Assembly: GCA_017616895.1 (NCBI GenBank)
Contig: JAFZXE010000029.1
Coordinates: 110,895 to 174,894, forward strand
Source: Bacteroidales bacterium
Lineage (GTDB): Bacteria; Bacteroidota; Bacteroidia; Bacteroidales; P3
Length of the DNA: 64,000 bases
Direction of reading: 5' to 3'
Part shown: positions 44,401-52,794 of the stretch, piece by piece
Position numbering within the stretch: position 1 is the stretch's first letter
Layout: every line of letters begins with the position of its first letter
Made by a program: the position numbers and the translations under genes
The notes under the pieces: generated by a model
What the model was told of the DNA's origin: nothing
Seen by the model: only the letters and a program-made list of their open reading frames with translations
The model's database searches: none

Positions 44401-45243
44401 ATAAGCCCCCTGGCCAGTGAGACGGAAACCAATCATGGTACGTTCTGTAACGCCACCATCCGGCTGGGTCTTCTTCTGTTTGTAGATAGGACCGGTCAGA
44501 TAGAGCATCAAAGTGTTGAGCAGACGATAGTCAATATATGTCTCATACTTCACAACACCCTTGAACTGACTTGAAGGCGGTTTCAGCGTAATAATCTGAG
44601 TACCTCCGATAGCCTCACCGATGCTGGCCGGAGTACCACCGAGAATAACCTGAATCTCAGCGATAGCCTCCTTCGGGGCACTGATGCCGGTACGCTTACG
44701 GACACCGCCCTGCATCGTCACCATACCACCCTCACCACGGGCCGATCCCGATCCGCCGTCATCATATCCGATACCACCGACGGCTGCCACGATAGCGTCA
44801 ACCGAGTTACCCGGCATCTTCGCGATGTCATCGCTGGTGATACGCTGACCGGACTCTGGTGTTCCGACCTCGAAAATTGGAGCGCGATCGGCTTCAACCA
44901 CAAGTTCTGTCATAACTGTGGCGGACGATTTCATCTTGAAATCGACGATGGTGAAGCCCGATGCCTTAACATTGACACCTGTCTTAAGCTGACCTTCATA
45001 GCCAACACTTGTGACCTTGATGTCATAGGCACCGACTTGCAAACCCTTGATGGTGTAAACACCATCGAAATCGGTTTGACCAGCACCGATACGCTCGCCG
45101 TTCTGCATCGCAATGACGTTGATGAACGCCATTGGATCACCTGACTTGGCATCGGTCACGGTACCTTTCAAAATACCCTGTGCTTGCAATAACCCGTGGG
45201 CAAGCAGCAGCAGACCGATTGTCATTAGTACTTTCTTGAACAT
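41476..45243 (-). CDS. TonB-dependent receptor with carboxypeptidase-like N-terminal domain
   Basis: 1255-residue outer-membrane receptor. Signal peptide 1-22; CarboxypepD-regulatory-like domain about 23-110 (GILKGTVTDAKSGDPMAFINV); plug about 115-235 with PGNSVDAIVAAVGGI and IGEAIGGTQIITLKPP; then a large barrel ending SPRTWKVSLSYNF. Energised by TonB it imports or exports an unknown ligand. No SusD gene follows, so it is not a classic SusCD pair; instead a 1599-residue surface protein and PorV follow with gaps of 27 and 35 bp, which suggests a joint surface-assembly function. Confidence 0.9.
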   Translation of the reverse strand: MFKKVLMTIGLLLLAHGLLQAQGILKGTVTDAKSGDPMAFINVIAMQNGERIGAGQTDFDGVYTIKGLQVGAYDIKVTSVGYEGQLKTGVNVKASGFTIVDFKMKSSATVMTELVVEADRAPIFEVGTPESGQRITSDDIAKMPGNSVDAIVAAVGGIGYDDGGSGSARGEGGMVTMQGGVRKRTGISAPKEAIAEIQVILGGTPASIGEAIGGTQIITLKPPSSQFKGVVKYETYIDYRLLNTLMLYLTGPIYKQKKTQPDGGVTERTMIGFRLTGQGAYAKDGYYRAKSGRYKVVNKEKSQYIEDNPLSFDMVEHTINYTAEEQLHADDFHTVTQKPHTSYYSVAMEGAIDFRFTDYATLTLTGEYSRGMYPTTGSSYWALNMAQGSGGVEVDQSYGLTIDFTQRFKDAKHQSDESTLPESKSSAAVSNVMYNITAMVSRATSLSYNSNYGKSLDDVFRYGHISTFKTAMTPHYTDPVLYDYDGVQTYAYVHDSWLETVDMESYKDGIDPVNARLARYTMQLYENDEYRPYMTNRDNIRELKGLFNGDSPSSVYGMFYNTGVQNTSYGMSQTDYLYVQAKASALIKGHDLEIGFQYDRYSASSYSLAAAGLWTLMYQNANRHISQLDYSNPHYEHEGSSLRVTYDRLNNVENQSAFDAAMRAYDSEHVGATDWLDVNSYTPEQYAEAGGIDMFSSDELFNSGNAYVSYYGYKHNGLKYNGKWSFEDFFDPASKGHEKYRYLPAFSPTYLAGYIQDRFYFQDLIFNVGLRVDYFNGNQLVLKDPYLLYEAYTVKDLKEGKVEYNGTLANNVEDDWVVYVDDASASKPTIRGYRSTTSSGTTNWYNASGEGVNTPNDIAGTSSKPTPFRTKGTGGGQEAFANNKVGSGAFKEYEPQWVPMPRIAFSFPVGDNSQFKASYDIIARRPSSGWQANYLGYMYMTQISTITNPNLKPEKITNYEIGFQQALGKGKNKNSAISISAYYKETRDLIQLVQYVGADPNPNYYSYDNIDFKTIKGVTIAYDLRQTKNIRVNANYTLQYADGTGLSSTTMTELIKEGYTTLKMLNPIDDDRRHEFKANIDFRYASGAKYNGPVIKRKVKDKETGELRVKEVKVLENFGINLMAVAQSGRPYTRALSNTQYTIVGSYRGARLPWGFYFDVVIDKTWPIKAGKKDTYLNLALTVHNLFDIRNVTGVFSVTGNPTDDGYLTDPGTQAVINSYLDPQSYRDLYAVYMNNNTWNYSSPRTWKVSLSYNF

Positions 45244-45281
45244 ACTCTAGTTTATTACGTTAATACGATTAATTATTTTCT

Positions 45282-45647
45282 TTAATACCGTTCGCCAATA
45301 TAGTCATTATGCAGGATTGTGTTGTATATAACCGCTTGGCGAAGATCGAAGTCAACTGAAGAAACACGGTCGTCCGTTTCATTCACCGGAGACATGTCCA
45401 CATCCTTTGGTTTCATTGGGTTAGACTGGCTCGTAAAACATGTGTTGCCTGGAACATTTTCATACGAAAAATACTCGTCGTCTTCACGGACAGCCTGCCC
45501 ATCTTCATAGAACGTGTCAAAATTCCCATCATTAATGTCAGCCTCTGGCGCGCCAGGCACAGGAAAAGCCTTCCTGACTGCCTTCTTAACCTTGACAGCA
45601 AACAAGGCGACGCAGACCAAACAAATTATGACTGAGAATATTCCCAT
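45282..45647 (-). CDS. small single-pass membrane protein, unknown
   Basis: 121 residues. An N-terminal transmembrane helix (about 3-20, IFSVIICLVCVALFAV) is followed by KVKKAVRKAF and an acidic, low-complexity tail rich in Asp and Glu. No family recognised. It lies 30 bp after secDF and 38 bp before the TonB-dependent receptor, so it may belong to either. Confidence 0.6.
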   Translation of the reverse strand: MGIFSVIICLVCVALFAVKVKKAVRKAFPVPGAPEADINDGNFDTFYEDGQAVREDDEYFSYENVPGNTCFTSQSNPMKPKDVDMSPVNETDDRVSSVDFDLRQAVIYNTILHNDYIGERY

Positions 45648-45677
45648 GCGAACTTTTAACTTACAGTATTTCTCCGA

Positions 45678-48600
45678 TTATTGTTTTGCAATTTCTTTCG
45701 AGGCCTCTTTGCGTTTGGATATCTCATAAACCACCGGACATGCGATGCATACCGACGAGAACATACCGCAAACCACACCGACCAACAACGCGAAGATGAA
45801 TCCGCGGATAACCTCACCGCCGAAGATGAACATCATAAGCAACGTCACAAAAGTGGTGCCGCTTGTGTTGATCGTACGGGCTAACGTCGAGTTGATAGCG
45901 TCGTTCATGTGTGTCTTGAGGTCGCGCTTCGGATAGAGTTTCTTGTACTCACGCACACGGTCGAAGATAACCACCGTTGCGTTGATCGAGTAACCTATCA
46001 CCGTCAGCACAGCCGAGATGAAGTATTGGTCAACCTCCAGATTGAACGGCAGCAGACCGTAAAGCAGCGAGAACATACCGATAACCAAGATGGTATCGTG
46101 CGTAAGGGCCGCAACCGATCCGAGACCGAATTTCCAACTGCGGAAACGAAGTCCGATATAAACGAAGATGATAAGCAGACCTCCGATGATCGCCCAAATC
46201 GAATGCACAAGGTTGTCATGCGCTATAGTTCCGCCAACCTGCTCTGCCTGTATGATACCCAGGGGATTGGTCTCCGTCGATTTGAACTCGTCGAGAGTAA
46301 TGTCCTTTGCGAAATAGGGCTTTGCTCCTTCATAGAGTTTCGCCATTATTTCGTTCTTCACATCGTCGCCGTCTTCTTTAATCTTATATTTGGTGGTAAT
46401 CTTCAGCTGAGTCGAAGGACCGTAAGTCTTCACCTCGGGTGCTTCGTCAAACTGCTTGTTCATGCTGCTGCGCACCTCAACAGCATTGACCGGCTGGTCA
46501 AAACGCACCACGTATGTACGTCCTCCGCTGAAGTCGATACCAAAGCTCAATCCGCGTGTTGCAAATCCAACGGCGCAAATCAGTATGGCGCATGCCATGA
46601 TGATGTAGAACACCTTGCGCTTGCCTATGAAGTTGATATGCACATTGCGCATGAAATCAGCGCTGAACGGGAACGAGAAGTTAATCTTCTTGTGCGCTCT
46701 CAGCAGGTTGTCGATAACCAAGCGGGTGATGAAGATACTTGTGAACAGTGAGGTCACAATACCGATACACAGCGTTACTGCGAATCCGCGCACAGGACCC
46801 GAACCGAACATGATAAGCACCAAGCCCAGCAGGAACGTGGTCACCTGCCCGTCGATGATAGCCGAGTAAGCATTCTTGAATCCGGTGTCAACAGAGTTTG
46901 CAACACTCGAGCCGTTTCTCAGTTCCTCCTTCACGCGCTCATATATGATAACGTTGCCGTCAACAGCCATTGCCATTGTCAGCACAATACCTGCTATGCC
47001 AGGCAGCGTGAGCACCGACCCAATCGATGCGAGGATTCCAATCAATAGGAATACATTCGTAATAAGAGCTATCACCGACACCCAACCTGCACGGTTGTAG
47101 AACACCACCATATAGATGAGCACCACGATGAAGGCGAGGATGAACGATATCAAACCGCGGGTGATCGACTCCTGTCCGAGCGAAGGTCCGACAACTGCTT
47201 CCTGAACAATGATTGCCGGAGCCTCCAATTTACCTGATTTCAAAATATTTGCAAGGTCTTTTGCCTCATCCAACGTGAAGTCGCCGGTAATCGACGAACG
47301 TCCGCCGGCAATCTCTCCGTTAACCACAGGTGCCGAATAGACCACGTTGTCCATCACGATAGCGATGCACTTGCCCACGTTGGCTCCCGTTATCTGTTTC
47401 CAGTCGCGTGCGCCCTCGGTATTCATTGTCATCGAGATCTCGTTGCCGCCCACCTGACTGAAGTCCTGACGTGCATCGGTGATAACCTCTCCGCCAAGAA
47501 CCGGGTTACCGTCGTTTTCTACAGCAATCGCATACAACTGATAAATATCCTGGTTGTCCTTCAAAGGTTTTGCACTCCAGAGGTATTTCACTCTACGAGT
47601 ATCATACCATTTCTTCTCTGCGGCGAGAGCCAGCATCTCATTGATGGCGTCTCTGTCGCTTCTGCGTGCCATACCCACAACCGGACCATTAACCAGCTGC
47701 CCGTTGGGTGCCACGTTCGGATAGAGTTTTGCAAACAGCGGGTTGTCTTTCATCTGCTCCTGCTGACCCTGATCCGAAACCTTCTCGTTGCCGCTCACAG
47801 CCAACTGGTCAACCAGCGAAGTGTCCTCGCTCTCTGTCTCGGCCTCAGCAACCTCTTCGGTTGCGGTCGTGTCGGCCTCTTCGTTGCCAGCGCCCATCAC
47901 AGCGAGGCTCGAGTTGATTTTTTCGAGAGTTTTGAAACCATACTCGTCCATATTGTCGTGAGTTCTCCAGAACTCCAACTGTGCGGTGCTCTGCAAGAGT
48001 TTGCGTACACGCTCGGGCTCTTTCACGCCGGGCAACTCGACAAGAATTCTCTCCGAAGCCTCGAGCTTCTGAATCGAAGGCTGTGCAACACCGAATTTGT
48101 CGATACGCTGGCACAGACGCTCGTAGGTCATATCGTATGCCGACTTTGTAGCCGACTGAAGTTCACTCTTGACTTTGGAGTTGTTGTCGGTTGCCTTGAT
48201 ATCAGGAAGTTTGGGGCCGATGAAGTAAGACGCGAGGCGGAGTTCCTTCTCGCCGTTCATCTCACGGTTGATACGTTCTATCTCATCGCAGAAAAGCGAC
48301 ACGAAATCCTTGTTCGTGGTCACTTTCTGGCGTGCAAGAGCAGCCTCCATTGCCTTCTCAAACAGTCCGTTATCCGGAAGATCCTTGTGAGCGAGAGATC
48401 TCACGACATCCGCCGTCGAAACCTCCAGCATCACGTTCATACCGCCCTTCAGGTCAAGTCCCAAGTTGATTTCTCTCCCCTGGCACTGACGGTACGTCGA
48501 ACCCAAATACACCTTCTCATTCGCCATGGAATCAAGGTAATGAGCCTCGTAAGCAGTCTGTAGTGAGTCGAGTTTCACCTGTTTGGCAAGCTCGTCGCCG

Positions 48601-48770
48601 TTAGCCAACAGCGCAGCTTTGGTTTGGGTAGTTTCGCTCGCAGCGTAAGCCTCTGCAGCCTTTTTTGCCTTACGATTGACACTACTCGTCACAAACGTAT
48701 AGGACAATTGGTACAGACACACCAATACAAAAGCCCACGCTAAAAACCTTATAAGTCCTTTGTTCTGCAT
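45678..48770 (-). CDS. secDF: fused protein-export subunit SecDF
   Basis: 1030-residue SecD-SecF fusion, the proton-driven accessory of the Sec translocon. The SecD part (about 1-680) has an N-terminal helix, the large P1 domain with LGLDLKGGMNVMLEV and the family's five-helix block with MAMAVDGNVIIYERVKEEL. The SecF part (about 690-1020) has FGIDFSGGRTYVVRF and VIGYSINATVVIFDRVREYK. Single-gene fusions are usual in this phylum. An acidic insert (about 290-340, EEADTTATEEVAEAETESED) is unusual. It exports precursors to the periplasm, including T9SS cargo. Confidence 0.96.
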   Translation of the reverse strand: MQNKGLIRFLAWAFVLVCLYQLSYTFVTSSVNRKAKKAAEAYAASETTQTKAALLANGDELAKQVKLDSLQTAYEAHYLDSMANEKVYLGSTYRQCQGREINLGLDLKGGMNVMLEVSTADVVRSLAHKDLPDNGLFEKAMEAALARQKVTTNKDFVSLFCDEIERINREMNGEKELRLASYFIGPKLPDIKATDNNSKVKSELQSATKSAYDMTYERLCQRIDKFGVAQPSIQKLEASERILVELPGVKEPERVRKLLQSTAQLEFWRTHDNMDEYGFKTLEKINSSLAVMGAGNEEADTTATEEVAEAETESEDTSLVDQLAVSGNEKVSDQGQQEQMKDNPLFAKLYPNVAPNGQLVNGPVVGMARRSDRDAINEMLALAAEKKWYDTRRVKYLWSAKPLKDNQDIYQLYAIAVENDGNPVLGGEVITDARQDFSQVGGNEISMTMNTEGARDWKQITGANVGKCIAIVMDNVVYSAPVVNGEIAGGRSSITGDFTLDEAKDLANILKSGKLEAPAIIVQEAVVGPSLGQESITRGLISFILAFIVVLIYMVVFYNRAGWVSVIALITNVFLLIGILASIGSVLTLPGIAGIVLTMAMAVDGNVIIYERVKEELRNGSSVANSVDTGFKNAYSAIIDGQVTTFLLGLVLIMFGSGPVRGFAVTLCIGIVTSLFTSIFITRLVIDNLLRAHKKINFSFPFSADFMRNVHINFIGKRKVFYIIMACAILICAVGFATRGLSFGIDFSGGRTYVVRFDQPVNAVEVRSSMNKQFDEAPEVKTYGPSTQLKITTKYKIKEDGDDVKNEIMAKLYEGAKPYFAKDITLDEFKSTETNPLGIIQAEQVGGTIAHDNLVHSIWAIIGGLLIIFVYIGLRFRSWKFGLGSVAALTHDTILVIGMFSLLYGLLPFNLEVDQYFISAVLTVIGYSINATVVIFDRVREYKKLYPKRDLKTHMNDAINSTLARTINTSGTTFVTLLMMFIFGGEVIRGFIFALLVGVVCGMFSSVCIACPVVYEISKRKEASKEIAKQ

Positions 48771-48816
48771 ATTTTAAGATTTAATTTTTGTTTCTATTGC
48801 GCACTATTAGAGTATG

Positions 48817-48847
48817 CAAAGATAGTAAAAAATATACATTGCACAAC
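48817..48847 (-). promoter_or_regulatory. promoter of secDF
   Basis: Minus strand: GTTG (48844-48847), 19-bp spacer, TATCTTTG (48817-48824); the start codon is 46 bases downstream. Confidence 0.8.
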
Positions 48848-48936
48848 ACTTTCCTCGAAAAAAATGAATATTTTTTAATTACATTATAGCAGATGGCTCA
48901 TTTTCAAACCCTACCGCCACATGAATATTTTCAACG

Positions 48937-49112
48937 CCATACAAGCGCATAAACGCCCCGTCAACTCCCCACAACCGCCCGTCTCACTCCCCCATCACCT
49001 CGACCCACCCAGCATCCACCCAGCAACAAACCAGCAGTTTTCACTACAGAAACTTAGAGAAACGTTAGAGAAACATTAGAGAAACATTAGAGAACAAATA
49101 GAGAAAACCTTT
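48937..49112. repeat. 11-bp array between secDF and radC, 16 units
   Basis: Sixteen 11-bp steps in constant phase. The left part is C-rich (CATAAACGCCC, CGTCAACTCCC, CACAACCGCCC, GTCTCACTCCC; then ACCCACCCAGC, ATCCACCCAGC, AACAAACCAGC). The right part is A-rich (CAGAAACTTAG, AGAAACGTTAG, AGAAACATTAG twice, AGAACAAATAG). Unit sequence changes in blocks; the right-hand units carry TAG. Confidence 0.88.
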
Positions 49113-49142
49113 CCTCCGATACAACCTTTCCATTAAATTGTC

Positions 49143-49150
49143 TATTTTTG
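49143..49150 (+). promoter_or_regulatory. -7 promoter box (TATTTTTG) of radC
   Basis: TAnnTTTG match 31 bases after the 11-bp array and about 109 bases before the ATG at 49259. It overlaps the start of the longer open frame at 49148 and so supports the internal start. Confidence 0.55.
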
Positions 49151-49258
49151 CAAAAACAATCCAACACATCTCTTCCGAACATACCACTACTAAGAATCAA
49201 TAGCATAACCCCTATTTTAATCATACAAACGACGAAAAACGACGAAAAATCGCAAAAC

Positions 49259-49969
49259 ATGCAGCATAACAAACTTACAATCAAAGGCTGGGATGATGCC
49301 GATAAGCCTCGTGAAAAAATGATGGCCAAAGGTTCAAAAGAACTGAGCAATGCCGAACTCATCGGCATTCTCCTTGGAAGCGGAACCCCCGGAACGACCG
49401 CCGTAGATTTGGCAAAAGAGATTCTAAAGCACTCTTCCGACGAACTCACACCCTTAATTCAGATGGAAATATCTGATTTCAAGAAATTTCACGGCATCGG
49501 CGACGCTAAAGCCATCACCCTCATCGCCGCCTTCGAACTCGGTCGTCGTCTTTCCTCCGAAAAATCCAACCGCAAAGATTTACTCATAAAAAACAGCGCC
49601 GACCTCTACGAGCACATCCACACGATGATCGACAACCTCCCTCGCGAAAAATTCATGGTAGCATACCTAAACAGTCGCGGAAAAGTGCTTGACACCCAAT
49701 GCATATCATACGGCGGAATATCTGGCACACTCGTCGATTTGAGAACCCTATTCAAATTTGCTGTCGAACTGAATGCCGTAAGCATCGCGATGGCTCACAA
49801 CCACCCATCAGGCAACCTTCGCCCAAGCCTCGAAGACAAAAAGCTGACAAGCCGAATCGTAGATGCCGCCAAACTGCTCGACATCCGTGTGCTCGATCAC
49901 CTCATAGTCGGCATCGACGACCAAACCAACGAAAAATATTACAGCTTTCGCGACAACGGCCTGATATAA
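49259..49969 (+). CDS. radC: RadC-family JAMM/MPN protein
   Basis: 236-residue RadC (UPF0758). The N-terminal helix-hairpin-helix part (about 40-75, FKKFHGIGDAKAITLIAAFELGRR) is followed by a JAMM metalloprotease-like domain with AHNHPSGNLRPS and D on the next helix. The name is historical; a repair function is not proven. The ATG at 49259 (MQHNKLTIKGWDDADKPREK) matches the family start; sequence from 49148 is upstream of it. Not adjacent to any other repair gene. Confidence 0.93.
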   Translation: MQHNKLTIKGWDDADKPREKMMAKGSKELSNAELIGILLGSGTPGTTAVDLAKEILKHSSDELTPLIQMEISDFKKFHGIGDAKAITLIAAFELGRRLSSEKSNRKDLLIKNSADLYEHIHTMIDNLPREKFMVAYLNSRGKVLDTQCISYGGISGTLVDLRTLFKFAVELNAVSIAMAHNHPSGNLRPSLEDKKLTSRIVDAAKLLDIRVLDHLIVGIDDQTNEKYYSFRDNGLI

Positions 49970-50055
49970 ACCATCTTACCCACACCAGACAACAAGCCCA
50001 CTCCTCGCCACAAGCCCTCGAGCGACGAAATAACTCATCCGCATAACGCACAAGT

Positions 50056-50412
50056 TCACCTGCGTTCAAAAAGCGTAACCGAAGCTGCATTCAACTGGCC
50101 GCCCAGCGGTGGATTGAGTTTCGACACCTTTACCGAAACCCACCTAACCGACTCAAACCGCTCCATCATAGCTTTAGCAATCCTACCCGCCACATGTTCA
50201 AGCAGATGCGACGGAATAGACATCTCTTCCGCCACACAGTTATATACATCCTGATAGTTGACCGTTGTGGCAATATCGTCGCTCCTCTGCGCTTCAGTCG
50301 TGTCCGCGTTGAGCTTTAAATCGACCACAAAGTCCGTCCCAATCTTCCTCTCCTCATCAAAACACCCGTGATTTGCGCGGAAGCGCATCCCCTCCAAAGC
50401 GATTATAGCCAT
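50056..50412 (-). CDS. folB: dihydroneopterin aldolase
   Basis: 118-residue FolB, converting 7,8-dihydroneopterin to 6-hydroxymethyl-dihydropterin plus glycolaldehyde in folate synthesis. Motifs: ALEGMRFRANHGCFDEER, the VNYQDVYN block, HLLEHVAGRIA and the C-terminal VKVSKLNPPLGG with the catalytic Lys. Its ATG overlaps the pheS stop by one base (TGATG), so translation is coupled. Confidence 0.95.
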   Translation of the reverse strand: MAIIALEGMRFRANHGCFDEERKIGTDFVVDLKLNADTTEAQRSDDIATTVNYQDVYNCVAEEMSIPSHLLEHVAGRIAKAMMERFESVRWVSVKVSKLNPPLGGQLNAASVTLFERR

Positions 50413-51452
50413 CAGATTATATTTGAGAATTGCTGCAGAAAACGTATATCGTTTTCAAAATACAAACGCAGGTCTCTTATCTGGTATTTCAGCATAGCCA
50501 TTCGCTCCACACCCATACCGAGTGCAAAACCGCTAAATTTCTTGCTATCAATACCGCAAGCATCCAAAACATTGGGATCGACCATACCGCAACCCAATAT
50601 CTCAAGCCATCCTGTACCCTTACAGATATTGCATCCTTCCCCGTGACAGATATTACATGAGATATCCATCTCCGCCGACGGCTCAGTAAACGGGAAATAC
50701 GACGGACGAAGTCTTATCTGCGTCTCCTCGCCAAACATCTCCTTCGCAAAATACAGAAGCGTCTGCTTGAGGTCGGCAAAAGTGACCTTTTTATCGACAT
50801 AAAGAGCCTCTACCTGATGAAATATACAATGTGCACGAGCGGAAATAGCCTCATTACGGAACACCCTTCCCGGAGCGATGATACGGATAGGCGGCGTCGC
50901 ATGTTCCATAACTCTCACCTGAACCGACGACGTATGCGTCCGCAGAGCCACATCCGACGAACCGTTGTCCTTCTCTACAAAGAAGGTATCCTGCATATCG
51001 CGTGCCGGATGGTCGGGGGGGAAATTCAATGCCGAAAACAGATGCCAGTCGTCCTCAATCTCGCCCGACTCCGCAACAGTAAAACCAATACGGCCGAAGA
51101 TGTCGATGATTTCATTCATGACTACAGAAAGCACATGACGTCCTCCAACTGAGCTGAAATCTGCGGGGAGAGAAAGGTCCTGCTCGTCATTCTTGGACAT
51201 GTTATCCTCCACGAACGACTTGAACTCCTCAATTTTAGCTTGAGCAGCATTCTTCAACTGGTTGAGTAACGCTCCCGTTTCCTTTTTCTGATCATTCGGA
51301 AGAGCTTTAAACTGCTCAAACAGGGCACTTATAGCACCCTTCTTGCCCAAATACTTTATACGGAACTGCTCTATTTCTTCCGCCTTATTTTTGAATTGTT
51401 CTACGTGTGCAGCTTGAATATCACGTAGATAAGCCTCTATTTCTGATTTCAT
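50412..51452 (-). CDS. pheS: phenylalanyl-tRNA synthetase alpha subunit
   Basis: 346-residue PheS. An N-terminal coiled coil (about 1-90) is followed by the class II catalytic domain: motif 2 RTHTSSVQVR and PGRVFRNEAISARAHCIFHQVEALYVDK, and motif 3 GFALGMGVERMAMLKY. A Cys-rich insert near residue 265 (ISCNICHGEGCNICKGTGW) with four Cys resembles a zinc ribbon and is typical of Bacteroidetes PheS. pheT is not in the window. It lies 4 bp after the cyclophilin gene. Confidence 0.97.
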   Translation of the reverse strand: MKSEIEAYLRDIQAAHVEQFKNKAEEIEQFRIKYLGKKGAISALFEQFKALPNDQKKETGALLNQLKNAAQAKIEEFKSFVEDNMSKNDEQDLSLPADFSSVGGRHVLSVVMNEIIDIFGRIGFTVAESGEIEDDWHLFSALNFPPDHPARDMQDTFFVEKDNGSSDVALRTHTSSVQVRVMEHATPPIRIIAPGRVFRNEAISARAHCIFHQVEALYVDKKVTFADLKQTLLYFAKEMFGEETQIRLRPSYFPFTEPSAEMDISCNICHGEGCNICKGTGWLEILGCGMVDPNVLDACGIDSKKFSGFALGMGVERMAMLKYQIRDLRLYFENDIRFLQQFSNII

Positions 51453-51456
51453 CTTG

Positions 51457-52179
51457 CTATTTCTGTATTACTTTCATTTTCATTTTTACATCCTTGACCG
51501 GACGATCGAACTGACCACACTGCACCGCAGCGATTATATCGACCACGTCGAGTCCCTCTACTACTTCACCGAAAACAGTATAGTCACCGTCGAGATGAGG
51601 AGTGCCGCCAACGGTAGTATATGCATCTATCTGCGCTTGAGAAAAGTGCTTCTGCATCTGATACTCCATCATCTTCAGCTGATTGGCATTCCACACGTTG
51701 CCCTGAACGATATAGAACTGGCAGGATGATGACTCCTTGTTCGGGTTGACATTATCACCCTGACGAGCAGCGGCAAGAGCGCCTTTTTTGTGAAACAATG
51801 TAGGCACAAACTCTGCGGGAACCGTATATGGCAGACCTCCGTCGCCAAGCATTTGACCAGGTTGTGCATCTTTCGATTTCGGGTCGCCACCCTGTATCAT
51901 GAAGTTCTTGATCACGCGGTGGAAAAGAAGTCCGTCATAGAATCCCTCTTTGACAAGTTTGAGAAAATTATCACGATGCCGAGGGGTTTCGTTGTAGAGG
52001 CGGACCGTGATATTACCGAAATCGGTCTCAATCAATACATAACTGGATTCCCCTGGAACAGGAGCCTCTATTGCAGCTGATTCAGACTGATTATCAGCAC
52101 TCTTTACTGGTTTTTGCGAACACGCGACAAAAACCAAAGCACTAAAAATTATTAAAAAAGCAACTTTTTTGTTTCTCAT
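51457..52179 (-). CDS. cyclophilin-type peptidyl-prolyl isomerase, lipoprotein
   Basis: 240-residue cyclophilin. The start at 52179 (MRNKKVAF) gives a lipoprotein signal with Cys20 in FVACS; the upstream ATG (52221) falls inside promoter sequence. The isomerase domain (about 45-235) has LLFHRVIKNFMIQGGDP, the QFYIVQ strand and the FGEVVEGLDVVD end. Probably folds periplasmic or outer-membrane proteins. First gene of an operon with pheS and folB. Confidence 0.92.
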   Translation of the reverse strand: MRNKKVAFLIIFSALVFVACSQKPVKSADNQSESAAIEAPVPGESSYVLIETDFGNITVRLYNETPRHRDNFLKLVKEGFYDGLLFHRVIKNFMIQGGDPKSKDAQPGQMLGDGGLPYTVPAEFVPTLFHKKGALAAARQGDNVNPNKESSSCQFYIVQGNVWNANQLKMMEYQMQKHFSQAQIDAYTTVGGTPHLDGDYTVFGEVVEGLDVVDIIAAVQCGQFDRPVKDVKMKMKVIQK

Positions 52180-52193
52180 AGCGTAAATATTAC

Positions 52194-52226
52194 TATCTTT
52201 GCAATCCAATAAACGGTGCAAAAATA
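52194..52226. promoter_or_regulatory. face-to-face promoters
   Basis: Plus strand TATCTTTG (52194-52201) drives the lipoprotein gene at 52257; minus strand TATTTTTG (52219-52226) drives the cyclophilin-pheS-folB operon. The boxes face each other 17 bp apart and the expected start sites overlap, so RNA polymerase can occupy only one at a time. A perfect DnaA-box sequence TTATCCACA lies just beyond (52234-52242). Confidence 0.65.
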
Positions 52227-52256
52227 GAAGAAATTATCCACATAGATTTTAAAATT

Positions 52257-52655
52257 ATGAAGAAAAAAAGCATTTTTGTAGCAGCCGCGCTGTTAGTCAG
52301 CGTATTAGGCTTTGCAACATTGGTATCGTGCGACAAGGATACCTTGTGCTACGTGAAAGTAACTGTGGTTGACGAAGCCAATGGCAACGCCCCAGTAAAG
52401 GGTGCCTATGTGAAAATAGACAATAATGGCAGTTCCATATACAAAGAGGGTGCAACCAACGACAACGGTGTATTTCAGACCGATTTCCCCGCACCAGCCA
52501 TTTTCGACGTCCACGTGCTTGACTCGGCAGTTTGGGACACAAACTACCATAAGTTCATGGGTTACCGTACAGGAGAAGCCACTTTCAAACTGAAAACCGC
52601 CGAAACAGTTGATGTGACTGTGGTTTTGAAGCAACAAGTGCATTATCTCAACTAG
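52257..52655 (+). CDS. lipoprotein with Ig-like/carboxypeptidase-regulatory fold
   Basis: 132-residue lipoprotein (Cys25 in LVSC). The mature part (about 30-130) reads as a single seven-strand beta-sandwich of the CarboxypepD-regulatory or transthyretin type, with VTVVDEANGNAPVKGAYVKIDNNGS and DNGVFQTDFPAPAIFDVHVLDSA. No catalytic residues. Function unknown. It is transcribed divergently from the cyclophilin operon and ends in a terminator. Confidence 0.8.
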   Translation: MKKKSIFVAAALLVSVLGFATLVSCDKDTLCYVKVTVVDEANGNAPVKGAYVKIDNNGSSIYKEGATNDNGVFQTDFPAPAIFDVHVLDSAVWDTNYHKFMGYRTGEATFKLKTAETVDVTVVLKQQVHYLN

Positions 52656-52672
52656 CCGCAACTGTTACATAC

Positions 52673-52699
52673 AACCTAGAAATACACTCTGCTAGGTTT
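52673..52699 (+). other. hairpin after the lipoprotein gene
   Basis: AACCTAG pairs with CTAGGTT around 13 bases and is followed by TTCG. It may help the stronger terminator 22 bp downstream. Confidence 0.4.
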
Positions 52700-52720
52700 T
52701 CGTGACAGGAGCAACATACA

Positions 52721-52745
52721 ATCCCCCTCCATGGGGGATTTTTGC
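52721..52745 (+). terminator. terminator after the lipoprotein gene
   Basis: AATCCCCC pairs with GGGGGATT around TCCAT, followed by TTT. Confidence 0.85.
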
Positions 52746-52794
52746 TATTATTGGATGACAGTAACAATAACCGCATATCAAACAGTACCAGACA

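Larger units (their letters stand above)
48771..49142. other. divergent intergenic region secDF/radC
   Basis: The secDF promoter lies at the left, the 11-bp array in the middle (48937-49112) and the radC promoter at 49143. I see no gene and no other feature. Confidence 0.6.

Noticed and set aside
49148-49258. N-terminal extension of RadC by 37 residues
   Set aside because: The first ATG overlaps the -7 promoter box and the extra residues do not match the family; the ATG at 49259 fits the normal start.
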